A stretch of DNA of 64,000 bases from the NCBI GenBank assembly GCA_036925085.1, contig JAUPFP010000001.1, forward strand, positions 2,588,001-2,652,000. The letters run 5' to 3'. Positions within the stretch are counted from its first letter, which is position 1. The number at the start of each line of letters is the position of its first letter. This DNA comes from Brachycybe producta (Eukaryota; Arthropoda; Diplopoda; Playtdesmida; Andrognathidae). The notes beneath the pieces are model-generated. The model did not search any database. It worked only from the letters and a program-made list of their open reading frames with translations, and was not told the DNA's origin. A program made the translations under genes and the position numbers. Positions 22,001 through 36,300 of the stretch are shown in pieces.

Positions 22001-25000
22001 ATATAATTTGCATGTTTAGTTCAAATTGAACAATTTTATCTTCTATTGCAAACAAAAATAAGCAAAACTTAACCAGAATTCTAACCATAATTATTAGCAA
22101 ATTTAGTTGTAATTTGCCTAAATTACCCATCAAGAGTGTCGTGTATAATTACTAAAACACAAAATTTGTAGTTTAAATTCAATATTTATCTTTTAATGTG
22201 AAAATATGCAAAACATAACCGAAGTTATTAACAAATTGTATTGTAATTTGCTTAAATGCCATCAAGACATGCTGAAACACCAAAAAAATGTTAGTTTAAA
22301 TTGAATATTTAGGCCTATTTTTAATTGCTAACCACAAAAAAAATATTCAAAACAATAAAAATTCTAACCTTAATTATTAGCAAATTTTATTGTAATTTGC
22401 TTAATTACCCATCAATAGTGTGTATGTGTGTGTGTGATACAATTTTAAACAAAATTGTTAAAAACGTCAAAATGCGGATGAATTGCATTTTTGTATGTAA
22501 TTTTAACATGAGAAAATTTGTAAAATACAAGTTAACAAATTATGAAGTAGGTTAGTTCAACTTATATTTAGATCTTGAGATCTAAAAAAAGAGAACTGTT
22601 TAGAAAACCTGCTAACAAATTTTGTATTAATTTTAATAAAATTGACTTTAATTTATGTACTTCTTCATTGACTATGTATTGCCTGATTGGCTGAATAGAT
22701 TATTTAAAATAAAAAGCATTCAACTGATGAATTATGGAGAGAACATAAGTTGCTCAAAAAACTAATGTATTATGGATGTAATAGAGTATGTAAAGGCAAC
22801 AAAATAGTAACTGTTGGAAGTTCCGTTACTTTTTTTTGGGGGGGGGGGGGTGTTTGATCTGGAAGAAAAAACTAGTTAAAAAATGTTATTAGCTTCAGGG
22901 TTTGTTTTGGCCACATAATAAGATTTAGATTTAAAAGATAGAAGTGCAAAAGTTGAAAACTCTCATAGGGACCACCAACAAAAAAAATATTCAGCAATTT
23001 TCTCAATCTCTCTCTCTCTCTCTTTATTTTTTATTTTCTCCAAATTACCCTCTTTTTACTTGTTAATAATTAACATCATTAACTATTTTGAGTTGATCGT
23101 CAATGTGGTATTTAATGGTAATTATCAAGAAGAAGAAAAACCTCCCTCTAAAATTATGTTTTTTTTTTTCAATGTGTGACATTCAGGTGTGAACAAGGCA
23201 ATTAGAAATCGGGACGAACAGAAGTTGGCTCCGCCCTTTTTTATGACGACCGGCAACTTCTAATAGGTTGGTTATGTAGTATCACGTCACATGCTCTCCG
23301 CCCTTTTCAACGTCGAACCACACAACAAACCAATTAGAAGTTGCCGGTCGTTATAAAAAAAAGGGCGAAGCCAACTTCTGTTCATCCCGATTTCTAATTG
23401 CATGTTTCAGGTGAACATTTTTTTTTTGGTGTATTTTGAGCAAAATTAAGCTAAATTTGATGTGAAACCTCCATAAAAAAATGTGTGAACGTGACGTAAT
23501 GTGTGACACCTTTTTCTTTTGACTTATTTCTGTTAATAATATTAATAATTCATATATAAAATATATAGGTAGCCTCTCTTTCTATTATTGGTATGTGTAT
23601 AAAAATGATTATGGCTTATGATTGGCTCAATTTTTGAGCTTTTTTTTACTTCAAAATTGAATTTTAATTTTGACTGTTGTTATTCCTTTTTTTTAATTTT
23701 CCAGTCTTTTATTTATGGTTTTACAATTAAGAACTGATATCTGTATAATTCATAATTTTATGAGGTTACAAATAAATATACAAAATATATTGGTAACTAG
23801 AAAGAAATGATTAGAAACATTCTCACGTTAGAATGTGGCAGGTATTTTGTACACAACTCAACAACTTGTTGTAAATTGTTTTGCAACATTGATGAGTCTC
23901 ACACACATATCAAATTGTTAAGTACTGCTGAGTATTGTAATATTTTCAGGATGCACACAATACAAGTTGTGCAACATTCTATTATAGTATGTTTAGTATG
24001 AATATTTTCACGTTGCACACACAAATTATGTACTATTTGTACTGCCATTTGTTGAGTACAGTTGATGTACATGTTGATGTACATTTTCAGGTTGCCTAAA
24101 GAGGTTATGCAACATTGCACTACAGTGTGTTGAGTAGCATGAACATTTTCAGATTATGTAGCATTTGTACTACAATTTGTTGAATAGCAGATACATTTTC
24201 AGGTTGCTCATTACAGCCTGTGTAGCATTGTACTACAATTTTAGTAGTGTGTACATTTGCAGGTTGTGCAACATTGTACTGCAGTTAGTTTAGTAGTATG
24301 AAACATTTTCAATTTGTAAACACAAATTATGTTGCATTTGTACTACAATTTGTTGAGTAGTAGGTACATTTTCAAGTATAACACAATAAATGTTGTTCAT
24401 CGTTGTACTGCACAATTGTTGAGTATAGCGAAACCAGGTTTGCATAGATCAGGCAATTTTGCAAATTTTTCAGTGTACAAATGTTTAAGTTGCAAAGATA
24501 ATAACAGGTGGTAAGGCCTCAGGCACCTCACATTAAAAATAAAGAATAGTGTACTTCCAATTATAATAGTATACTTCCATGTTATCCAACTGAGAGAAGT
24601 TGCCACATTTCCAGCAACATTTGACCTTTATTATAAGTAGCATCTGTTTCATTATTACTCACCATTGCAACCTGATTAATTATTGGTTAGTCTTATCATT
24701 AGGGTTATAACCTTAAGAGTGATTATATTATTATATATGTTACTGTCAATCTGTGTAATCAGTCAATCTGCAGATTGCTTTGGCAATCTGCAAAACCACC
24801 AAACTGCTAATGAATCTGCCAAAATTCAATCCATTTTAGATGTTGGATTTTTTCAGATTCACTAGCAGTTTAGTTGTTTTGCAGATTGCCTAGGAAATAC
24901 TGCAGATTGACTGATTCCACAGATTGACAGTAACAATTATGTGCCATATTGAAAGGAGTTGAACTTCAAAAGTCCAAACATCTGTTTCCCTGCAGTGCAT

Positions 25001-27353
25001 TGTCCTATTCTAATTTTTCAATGTATTTTCAATTCTAAACTTTTTCTTTTTCTTCTTCTTCCCTTTCAACCTATGGAATAAGCAGAAATAAATGCTTCCC
25101 TGAATTAATGATGTTTTTGCAAAATGGTAGCTAACGGTGAGAGTTCAATTCTGAATTATAAAAAATTGAACTTCAATTCTTGATAAACGCATATCAAAGA
25201 ATAAAATACTAGAATACAACACAAAAGTGCTGAGAAATATACGTGGTAAACAATATTGAAGAATTCAAATTTTTGCTGTGTTTTTTTTCTTTCTAAAATT
25301 AAAGCATAAAAGAAGTCGAAACGTTCGACTTAAATGATTTTGAAAAGTTCATCCAATTTTGACCTAAACGTAGTTCAGGAATTATTTTTTTTACGCTTAA
25401 TGTGATTTTAAAAGTTTAAAAACGTCCATCCAACTCAAGACTGTATTTTTTTTAATAAAAGTTTTTTGAAAATAACCTAAATTTAAAATAGACCATTATT
25501 TTTTAAGATTTTTTTAAGATATATAAAGTTTATTTTGAAAGATATATTACCAATATCAATTGAAATATGATTATTCTCTGTCTTTTTCCGGTGCGAAAAT
25601 GAAGAGAAACTAGAAGGGTAGTTCAATCACTACTTAAGTGGTGATTTTAATGTTTGATATCTTTCAAAATATACTTTTTATAGACAATAATTTTGTAAAA
25701 AAAAATGTCGCCTGTTTAAAGTTGGGTCACTTTTCAAACACTTAAAAAAACGTTTATTTTCAAAGATTTCAACATGAAAATACTCTTAAGTACGGAGCCC
25801 TGTAAAGGACAGGCGAGATTTTTTTTCAGAATCTCGACATTTTGACTTTTAATCTCTTATTCGGCCATATTAATTATGCCATGTTGTGCGCACCATACTC
25901 TAATAATGAAATTATTGCTGCTACAAGAGGGCTCTTGCAATAATTTCATTATTAGAGTATGGTGCGCACAACATGGCATAATTAATATGGCCGAATAAGG
26001 CCGTTTTTTTTTATATGATGATGACATTCAAATTTCATACATCTATAAGTTTTTTTCTTTAAGGAATATTTAAATTAGTTTTTATATAAAAAAAAAAGTT
26101 TGCGGTGAAACTCATTTTCCTATGTCTATTATTATCTGTTTCTTTAAAATGGTTCAATCGTTTTTCATCCATATGATTAACCAAGAATATCGTACATTTT
26201 GTACGATATTCTTTTATCGGGTTTAAAAATTGTGAGGTCAGACCAGTTAGGGGGAAAAAATGATTAGAACAAATTGTAAAAGCTCTTATGATTTTTATCT
26301 GTATATATTTTTAAATGATGACAAAACACCGCGGAATCATTACCTGTCATCAGTAACAACGAGCGGATTTATATGCCTGATAAAATTGTAACAATTGTAG
26401 AACCTCAGTTACGGAACTCAGGCCCAAACTCTTCTTTACTTCGGGCGGGAACCACCCTGTTTAGACCTGATCCAACTTGGTGCTGTGGACCAGTTCTCTT
26501 AGATTCCGCTGACTCGTAATTGCGGAAGAAGAAATAATTAAGACAGGCGAGCTGAATGATCAGTTGAACGAGGTTATATATATTTAATGCACTTCAACAA
26601 ACTTATTGTACATTTAAATATTGAATATAAAAACGTAGATGGCGTTGTGCTGCCAACGGGACCATTTGAAACGAGTAGTATTAGTTTCGTAAGTCAGTTA
26701 ATGAACCACGAGCCAATTGAGGCACAGGTTTTTATACCTTGGACCTGTGTACACCTGCACAGTGCACTCACATATACTTAATATAAAATTTGCATATAAA
26801 TCCGCTCTAAATTGATTAGTTTATACTGTAGATAACGTGTTGCCAACGGGACCGTTTGACACGAGTAGTATCAGTTTCGTCAATCAGTAAATGGACCACG
26901 AGCAGATTGAGGCACGGGTTTTTATACCTTGGACCTGTGTACACCTGCACGGTGCACTCACATATAATTAATATAAAATTTGCATATAAATCCGCTTTAA
27001 ATTGATTAGTTTATACTGTATATAATAAAATACAGTAGTAGGTAATAGAAGTTTATTTTGAACTTATTAGTCCTCCTGCCACTGGTCCTCTGGGTTCCTT
27101 GCAGAATAATTATTCAAATTAAAAGAATATATGAATTTTTTTTTTTGAGTTTTTATACAAAAAAACTAGAAAGGGTTAACTTTTCCAGTCATTAATTTTT
27201 TTTTAAAATGTCATCATAATTACTGATGTGTGAGACTTGATCAATGATCAATTTTCACACAAAATAATTGTTTTTATTCATAGTTTAAAATGAACAACAA
27301 CAAAAATTTCTCATCTGTTTCAAGAAAAGTACCTTTAATTAATTTTTCTCTCT

Positions 27354-27385
<32 letters not shown>

Positions 27386-30300
27386 GAGGTGCTTTAATTA
27401 ATAATAATTAGTGAAGTTTTCAAGTTTGTGTGAATTATTTGAGAAATTTTCTCCAAAGAAAAAATCCTTCCTGTTTTAGTTTCCTTTCTTTTGATCACAC
27501 AATAAATAAAAGACTAGAAAATGTCACCTATAAAACACCCACTTAAAAAAAAGAGTCAGTGTTCAAATGGCACACATTTTCTTCTTATTATTATTTGATC
27601 GAATTTTAATTGTAGGTTATTTAACTTCATTTTAGAATTTAATTAAGTTAAGACTTTCAACTTGACTGATAAGACTTTTGTTATTATGTTTAATATTTAA
27701 AAATCTAATTAAAGTTTTTGTTTTTCAAAAAAAAATAAGGAAATTCGACGTCCTTCCCTTCTTTCCTATATTATCAAGTTGAAATTGCAGCATTTAAATT
27801 TGAATAATTACCTCTGCAAGCAGCCCAAAAGGCCTGTGGCAGAAGGAACACCATTTAGTCGAAAAACAGCATAAAAATAAAAGCATTGTTAAAATAAACA
27901 TTTATTTCCTGCAACATTTGGCTATAATAAGTTCAATTGCAGCATCATTATTTACAGTAGAATCTCGATTGTCTAGACCTTTTTTTTCCGGATTAATGAA
28001 AGTCTGCATAATCCGGAAAATCGCCATTTTTTTAAAATTTAATTCTTTCCTTCACTATCATCCGGAAGTTAAAAATTAAAAACACTGATAAAACTAAAAA
28101 AACACTCATATAGTATGATAAAACCGGTCCGGATTACCCAAAAGTCCGGATTAACCAGATCCGGATTATCGAGAATTGGAAACTAAAGAAAAAAGCTATT
28201 ATCTCTAAAGAAAACAAAAAAGTTGCATCCGCAAACAACATTCAGATTTCGAAAAATCAGCTAGCTGTTCATAAACCATCTTAAGTAAAATATGGCGACT
28301 TTTAGTTTTTTTTAAAAAAAAACCGGAAAATTTATCAAAATGATAAAAAAGTGCCATAAAATAGTGTAATCTGTAGCTAAAAGGGCACTGCTCTATTAAA
28401 ATCAATGTTCTGTGCAAGTGGCATCTGTGAGAGCGTGTCAGCCACCACTAGATGGCACTGTCTCTTACTGCACTATACACTTGTCACCACATTTAATATT
28501 TATTCGTGCAGATTACCCGACGAATTTCATATTTAATGATCCATATCAATAGTCAACCATGGATTAAAATAATTTATTTATCAGGTCAATTGTTCAAAAT
28601 GTGTGAACTTTTTCTTTATTTAAAAAAAATAATATATTAAATATTATTATTTATGCAGTTGAATTATTCTCGGCCCAAAAAAACTGTCCAAATAATTATT
28701 ATTATCAAGTTTAGAGAAAAATAAAAAAGACAAAGAACAATCAAAATTTAAAACAATTGAAGATCAAACTTCACCCATTCATTCAATTGAAACTTTTTTT
28801 TTTAAAAAAAAAGTTTCCTTTTTGATTCATAAATTACATAAAGGTCAATTTATTTAACATTTAAGATAATCATAATACTCTCTTTACTTGGTTATTGATT
28901 TAACATATGTTTTTTTTATATTATGAATTATAGAAAGGGTGAAATTTTCACGTTCATTTCATTTCAAAGTATAGATTGATTGAAAATAAAACAATGGAAT
29001 AATTTTGTTAATTCAGTTATCTTTTTTTCTTTAACAAGTTCAGTGAACATGTGATTATAATTTATAATAATGTCTAAAAATTGGAATATTAGACAAAATT
29101 ATTATTATTATAAAGAAAAAACCTTCCTGGTAAAACCTTGGTAAATCCACTTCCTGTGAAGTTTGAAAATACCTTTATTATGTTGAATATAATAAACACC
29201 TTTGACTCATAGCAACGAGAAAATGATTAAAAGGTTTTTATGATGTTGAAATTTGTTGAAAATTCAAAAGGTGACTTTTACCTAATCCCCTATTATTATT
29301 GTTATTATTATTATTATTATTTATTGAGACACAAATACATTTTTTTATTTATTAATTAGCCACAAGACTACAACAAAAAAATATGATTTAAACCTATAGC
29401 TTGGGTTAATTATAAAATAATTATTGGTATGTTATGCAGAGGTCACACTACTCGAAAAATTGTTAGAAAATGCAATGCAAATATCATACAACACTAAAGT
29501 GCAACACCATACAACACTACTTGCAACACATGCATTATTCACAATTGTACCCACACAACCTGTTAAGTAGTTTGTACATTTTCAGGCAGCACTACATAGA
29601 TTGTACAACACTGAACTTCAACCTGTTGAGTAATGTGTACATTTTCAGGTTGTACCACATACAGTATATGCAATTGTACCACAATCTGTTGAGTAAGTGT
29701 GCCTATGATTCTAATTACAAGACGAAATACAGGGTGTTACAGTAGTATGTACTTTATTTAAGCTTAAGTGTTGTGCTGCATTTTACACCAATTTTTTAAG
29801 TGCATGCATTTCACATGTTGTACAACATTAAACTGCAATTTGTGAATAGAGTGTACAGTTCTAGGGTGCACTAGGGTGCATAACTGTTTAATGTTTCAAA
29901 ATAGTGTGACCTCAGTTTTTTTTTTTAAATGTTTGAAAATTCATTCATTTCAAAATGTCTGTTGTGAAGTGAATTTTCATGTTTATTCAATAAAAGAATT
30001 TGCCTTGAAGACAAGTTTGGTTGTTAAATGTTTTATCAATGTAGAAATGTTGTTCCCAAGGAATGTCGGTTTTCTAGTTTTGAAACTTATGCTAATTTCT
30101 TAATTGTTGTTTGTTTGTTTATAAACCTAGGTAGTCTTATTTACACGTTAAAGGGCGAGGACCCAGATGGAGACCCTCTTAAATTTGGTGTTCGAGGCCA
30201 GATGGGTAATGATTTGCTTCGTATCGAAAGCGTCAACGATACAACGGCCGAAGTTTATCTTCAACGAGAACTAGACCGAGAAGTATTTACAATATTACAT

Positions 30301-33300
30301 TTTTAAATTATGCTACCGATAATGTCAGCCATTTTGAATGATAAGAACTAATTTTTGTAAACTTTTTTTTTTTCAAAAAAATTTCTTTTAAGACTCAGGA
30401 TAATTATCAACTTATTTTAACTTTAAGTGATGGACAACCAGGCAATACGGTAATTAGTTGTTTCAATTATGTTAAAATACAATAATTTTATATTTTGCAT
30501 CATTTTTCGGCAATGAGATTTTTATTCTGCATACTTTTTTTTCTCGATATTATCACAGCTGTGCATGAAAATTAACTATATTTCTAAATAAATTAATTGA
30601 ATAAATGAATAAGTTGCTAATAAATTCTAAATTTGCCACTTTTCGTGTATATTTTGAATTTTTTTTTTCAAAATGATAATATTTTTTTGGGATTTAGGGC
30701 AAAATATTAATATTTTTAGATATTTTTTGGATTTAGGGCAAAATATTAATATTTTTAGATAATTTTTTTTTTTTTGGATTTCGGACAAAATGTTGATATT
30801 TTTAGATATTTATTTGGAATTAGTACAAAATGTTGATATTTTATATATTTAATAAATGAATTTAGAGCAAAATGTTATTATTTTTTTTAGATATTTCTTT
30901 AAATTTCAGGCCAAATCTTGATATTTTTGGATATTTCTTTAAATTTCAGGCAAAATGTTGATATTTTCGTGTATACATGTATTTTTTTTTTTTTGAATTT
31001 AGGGTGTTCACCTTTTTAGATCAATAAAAATTAGGGCAAATGGGTTTAGGATAATTGTCTTTAGGTCTTAATGTCCTTATGACCAACATCTTCATCCCAT
31101 TTTCATCCGCTTAACATTGGATCGTTTTCAAACTGACATAAAAAAATTATTTTGAAAGATGGTCAACATGAAAATACCTTTCTAGTTTCTAAAACATCTT
31201 CGAGTTTCTTTTCATTTTTGTGCGCCTGAAAATATAAAGAATAAAGACTTTCAAAGAGGCGTTTACACTTTAAAAACTACCTTGAATAGACTTTTTTTTC
31301 ATTAATTGCAGTTTTGAAAAATGTATAATTTTTGCAAATATACACACACACACACACACACACACAAGACACGCACTTTTAAAATACAATTGTAGATTTT
31401 GCATTATCATGTTTGCTTTTCTGACATTTTCCGTTGGACAATGCCATATATATCTTGCTGTAACTAATGACCAAAACACACAAAAGTGCAACAACATTTT
31501 TTTTTGTTGAGGGGAAAGAGAATTGAATTATGAGATTTTATGGTTTAAAAAATTCGGATGTCCATTCTGCAGAACCAGTCAATCTGCAAAACCACCAATA
31601 TCTGCTAGTGAATCTGCAAAATTCAATACATTTTAGGTGTTTGAATTTTGCAGATTGACTAGCAGATGTTAGTTGTTTTGCAGATTGCCTAGAAAATTCT
31701 ACAGATTGACTGATTCTGCAAATTGACAGTAACCTGACAGTAGCATGCACTCAAGGTTTTTTTTTTAATCTACATTTTATCTCAACTGGAACTTTAGGTA
31801 GTTTAGGACACTTATGACATTTTCTTTTATTTTGAAAAAGTTCAAACTCTCATAATTTGAAAATTTTCTTCTGAACTTGTCATGACATTTTTTCTATTTT
31901 GAAAACCCACCAAAAAAAAAGGCAATTTCTCATATTTTCTTTTAACTTTTTAGGGTAAATTTTGAAGTTTTATGTATGAGAAAGTTGTAATTATGATGTC
32001 TACTTCCGTTTTATATTGAATATTCATTTAAGCATGTCATTTTTTCCTCAAATTCCCCCCTTATTTTTGGGCTTTTTCAGACCTATAAACTTTTTTTTTT
32101 AACCATGAATGCTAAAATTGATTTTCAGTCAGGCAATTTATAGAACCGGAACGAAAATTACCTGAAAAAAAAATATATATATAAACTTCAACAACTTATT
32201 TACAATTAAGAGGAATAATTAACAATACTTTCATTGTTTTTCACTTTCAGTTTTGTTTGAAAAGTTTTCATTTTGGGTGTGGTGGTCACCTGTAACACTT
32301 TTTTTTTACAATTTCTATTTTAAAATATACAATATTTCAGAAATGTTTGTAATGATAACTAGTTGAAATTTTAAGTTTTGTTTTAATAAATATATAATTT
32401 AAAAAAAAATCATAATTAGCAATTAAAAAGCTGATGATAATTTAAAAAAAAGTGTGTCATTTAAACTAAACTTTTTTTAAACAAAGGAAGTTAAAATGAA
32501 AACTTTTAAAAATCAAAAAAACTTGTTAATAATAATTAATTATTAATTTAATTAGGAATTGTTTTTGTTTTTTTAATATTTCATAGATTGAGCAGTCAAT
32601 GTACATCTTGGTTGAAGATATCAATGATAATCAACCTATTTTTAAACCTTATAATGCCACTTACCATATTAAAGAGGTAATCGTATTGGTGTTTTCTACA
32701 TTAAATCATATTTTATGTTTTGCATATTTTGAATTTTTATGCAAATATATCAAAGCAAAGTGTTTCTCAATTTGTGGCCCAATGGGCCAATTGTGAAGTA
32801 ATCATCATCATTATAACAACAATTGTTTTGTTTTTTTTTCTAATCAAAAAGGCTGGTTAGAGGGTAGATGTCTAGTTACTAACAGTTGTCAACTAGAAAG
32901 TTTTAGCCTCTAACCAGTCAAAAAATAAAACCATAATTGTTGATCTAATTGTTGCTTCACAGTTGGTCTTTTAGCCACAAATTGAGAAGCATTTGCTTTT
33001 GATATTTTGCATAAAAATCCGAGCCTATAGTAATGAGATATGAATGTTCTGTTTATGGAGATTTCTTGTATAATTTGACATTATTCCATAAAAATGGCGC
33101 ATTGGCACTTTAATTCGGCATAAAGGCATTTTCTTGCATAAAATAAATTTTTGCTTAAAAGGCATTTGGTTGCATATTTTGGCACTGACATTACATAAAG
33201 GCTTTTTTTGTTACATATTGTGCCACTTTTAATTCTCACAGATGCATTTTTGCTGAATGTTTTAGCACTTTAATTCGTCATAATGGCATTTTTTGTTGAA

Positions 33301-36300
33301 TTAATTTGCACTTTTATTCAGAATAAAGGCATTTGGTTGCATATTTTGGCACTGACATTGCATAAAAACATTTTTTCTTCATAATTTGTAACTTTTAATT
33401 GTGCATAAAAGCTTTTTTTTTCTGCATACTTTGACAATTTTATTATTCATAAATGCAATTTTTTTCTGCATATATGCATTTTTCTGCATATTTGGAGCAC
33501 TCTTCTATTACCTAAAGTCATTTTTGTTGCATATTTTTTAACTTTAATTCTGCATAAAAGACATTTCTTGCTGCATCTTTTTTGGACACTGCATAAACAT
33601 GTACAAATTTGGATATTTTTTTTTTTTTGCTTTTCTATAAAAACATCTTAACCCTTTTCATTACCGGTATTTATTCTTGCAAGAGTTACTTTTGTTATAT
33701 AAGTAATAACATAGGAAGAGAAAGTCTTCTTCTTTACTTACAGAAGTATAATTACATTTAAATTATTTTTCAAGCACATTTCTTTTTTTTTTTTTATCCT
33801 GGGTCAATTTCTGTACATTTTTTTTTTTTTTTGGTTGTATGTTTTTTTGATGTGTATATGGTTGGATTATAATTGTTTTAGGGTTCGTCACCTGGAATAA
33901 TAGCAATTTTAGAAGCAACCGACTTGGACGAGGGAATTTATGGCCAAGTAGTGTACAGTCTTCAAGTGAGTGAGAAAAAAAAAATCATCCAAAATTTTCA
34001 CTTTATTCAACATTTGAATTTTTTTCTCTTTAAACTTTTAACAATTTTTGGGGTATTTAACTTGTAAAATGAAGCGAAATAATGTCTTAGCCAAAAGACA
34101 TAAGTCATTAGTTTTACATTTTCTTGTTATAAACTATAAATTGATCATTTGCATCAATGATTTCACTTTTTTTTTGCGGTTTCAACAAAAAAAAAATCAA
34201 CCATGTTCCCCTAATAACACCCTTTTTTTGATTTCCTTTTTTTTTTCTTTCTTGTATTGAATTCAAATATGTGTTTACAGTGTTGTGATTTTTTCACATA
34301 AAATGTCACTTTGTGTGACAAATTTTTTTTGAAGGTGTGTGTATTATTTAATAGGAAACTGATGGAAATTCGGGAAATTTCAAAGTTGATACAGTCAATG
34401 GTGCTGGAGTATTGTCTCTTGTTCGAGAGTTGGATTTCGAAGGAAAATATTTGTACCAGTTACAAGTTTTAGCAACTGTCAGTTTTTTTGTTTTGATTTT
34501 TATAAATATTCTGCTTGAATTTGCATTAAAATTGCTAAATTAATTGTTATAAATTAATTTTCTTTACAGGATTTGTCTAATGTTCCCGGTGGTAGACATA
34601 CTGGCACGGCAGCCATTGTCATTAAAGTTGAAGACATTGAAGATCAACCTCCAGAATTTATTAAAGTTCCTGCTGTTACAAAAATACCAGAAGATCTCTC
34701 AGTGGCAAGAACTTTTTTTTTAAAGCCATTCTACAGTTTTCATCAATTTTTTCAGGATAATTTTGTTGAGTAATTATTCAAAATTCAAACATAATAGTTT
34801 AAATTTTGAATAATTACTCTACAAGCAGTTCAAAGAACCTATGGCAAAAAATGCTTAATGCTGCATGTGGACTTTTATGTCCCTCTGCCATAGGCCTATT
34901 TGGCTGCTAGCAGAGTAATAATTGTAATTGTAACAAATGTAGTCCAAAAACTGCATAAAGAAATGCACTGTCAAAATAAAGCCGCGGTGACACAATACGA
35001 GTACACTCGGACTCAATACGCACTCCGATGCTCACTCGGTCACTACTAGTATCGTGGTAAACATGTGATCCGAGTTCCATTCGGAAAAAGCGTCAGTCAA
35101 TCCAATAACTTCGACATCCTTCAAGACGTCAAAAACAATAACTCCCAAGTTGCTCGAAGGAGCGTGGTTCGTACGAGTGTGCTCGGTCCTTGATAACTCG
35201 TAGCATGTCACCGCGAGCTTAAACAAAATTTTGCAGCTCAGAGGACTTTCTTTGAAGCTTTGAAATTTGTTAAAATCTCAAAAAATAGCAATTATTAACT
35301 GTTTTTTTTAAGAATTTGTTTTTTTTTTTTTTTTTTTTCCAAATTGCAAACCAAATTTCAAATTTCTCTGAAAAATTTCCATTATGGTGAGAAATCCGTG
35401 TTTATGTTGTTGCATATTTTAATTTCATTTATTTCGATTATTAATTAGGAATCTAGAATTCTTCAAGTCTGGGCTGTTGATGGCGACCGTGGAGTTAACA
35501 ACGATATTCATTATTCCATTGTCGAAGGTACATTGCACTTTTTTTTTAAATAATTATCTGACATTTGAACCTGTTTGTTTATTTTTTTCATTAAAACAAA
35601 TGTTCAAACAAAAATATGTATTTTTAAATATTTCCTTCCAAAAAAAAAAGACACATTTCTAGTCTGTAAATAATTTTCTGATTGAAAATGTGTTTGATTT
35701 TGTATTCTTTGTGTTAGGTGACAATGACCTATTTGGTATTGAAAGGGAAACCGGATGGGTGTTTGTTAAAAACCGTTTGGATCGTGAAGCCAGCGGTACC
35801 AATGGAGCTTACATCCTCAAAATAAGAGTATTATTCATGTTTTGTTTTTCTAGTATATAAATAACACTTGCATTTTTTTTAAAAAAAAATCTTTTGTTGT
35901 AATTGCTACCCATTTTATTATACAGTTACAATGGCTTCACAACCAAATAACTGATTTGCTATTATATTTCAATTTGAATTTGAACTGCAGTTACTCTCTC
36001 TCTCTCTGCAAGCAGACCAAAGGACCTGTGAAAAAGTTTATTTTGAAAGATATCAACATAGAAATATCCTTAAGTAATTGCACCACCCTTCTAGTTTCTA
36101 ACACAGTTTTAAGATTCTCTTCATTTTGCTTTTGATAAGACAGAAGTTCAAAGGGTGTTTGCACTTTAAACCCAAGTTTAAGAAGACATTCTAAGTGTTT
36201 TACAGACTAGAAGAGTATCTCAATCACATAAGAGTATTTTCATTTTGATATCTTTCAAAATAAGCTTTTTATGTCAGTTTGAAAATGATCAATTTATAAG

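Larger units (their letters stand above)
21317..30130 (+). other. cadherin intron 2 (8.8 kb)
   Basis: Positions 21460-22320 are rich in words such as ATATGCAAACAT and TTTATGCA. A poly-G run lies near 22839-22850 and (TC)n near 23010. Then come a foldback element (23194-23408), a diverged satellite (23815-24430), an AATCTGCA element, a CTAGAAG copy, a perfect palindrome (25856-25999), a 190-bp duplication (26640-27019), (TC)n near 27350, a pogo-like element (27956-28178), (TTA)n near 29290 and a second satellite block (29465-29865). No exon seen. Confidence 0.6.
34705..35448 (+). other. cadherin intron 8 with probable GC-AG ends
   Basis: Exon 8 most likely ends with Val (GTG at 34702-34704) followed by GCAAGA, because this keeps the cadherin A-strand length (PEDLSV then ESRILQV). 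A GT donor three bases earlier would drop one residue. The intron also holds a paired hairpin repeat (34808-34925) and a GC-richer MITE (34977-35222). Confidence 0.55.

Noticed and set aside
22325..22555. Open frame of 76 codons in cadherin intron 2
   Set aside because: Low-complexity AT-rich sequence with a (GT)n stretch and no splice support.
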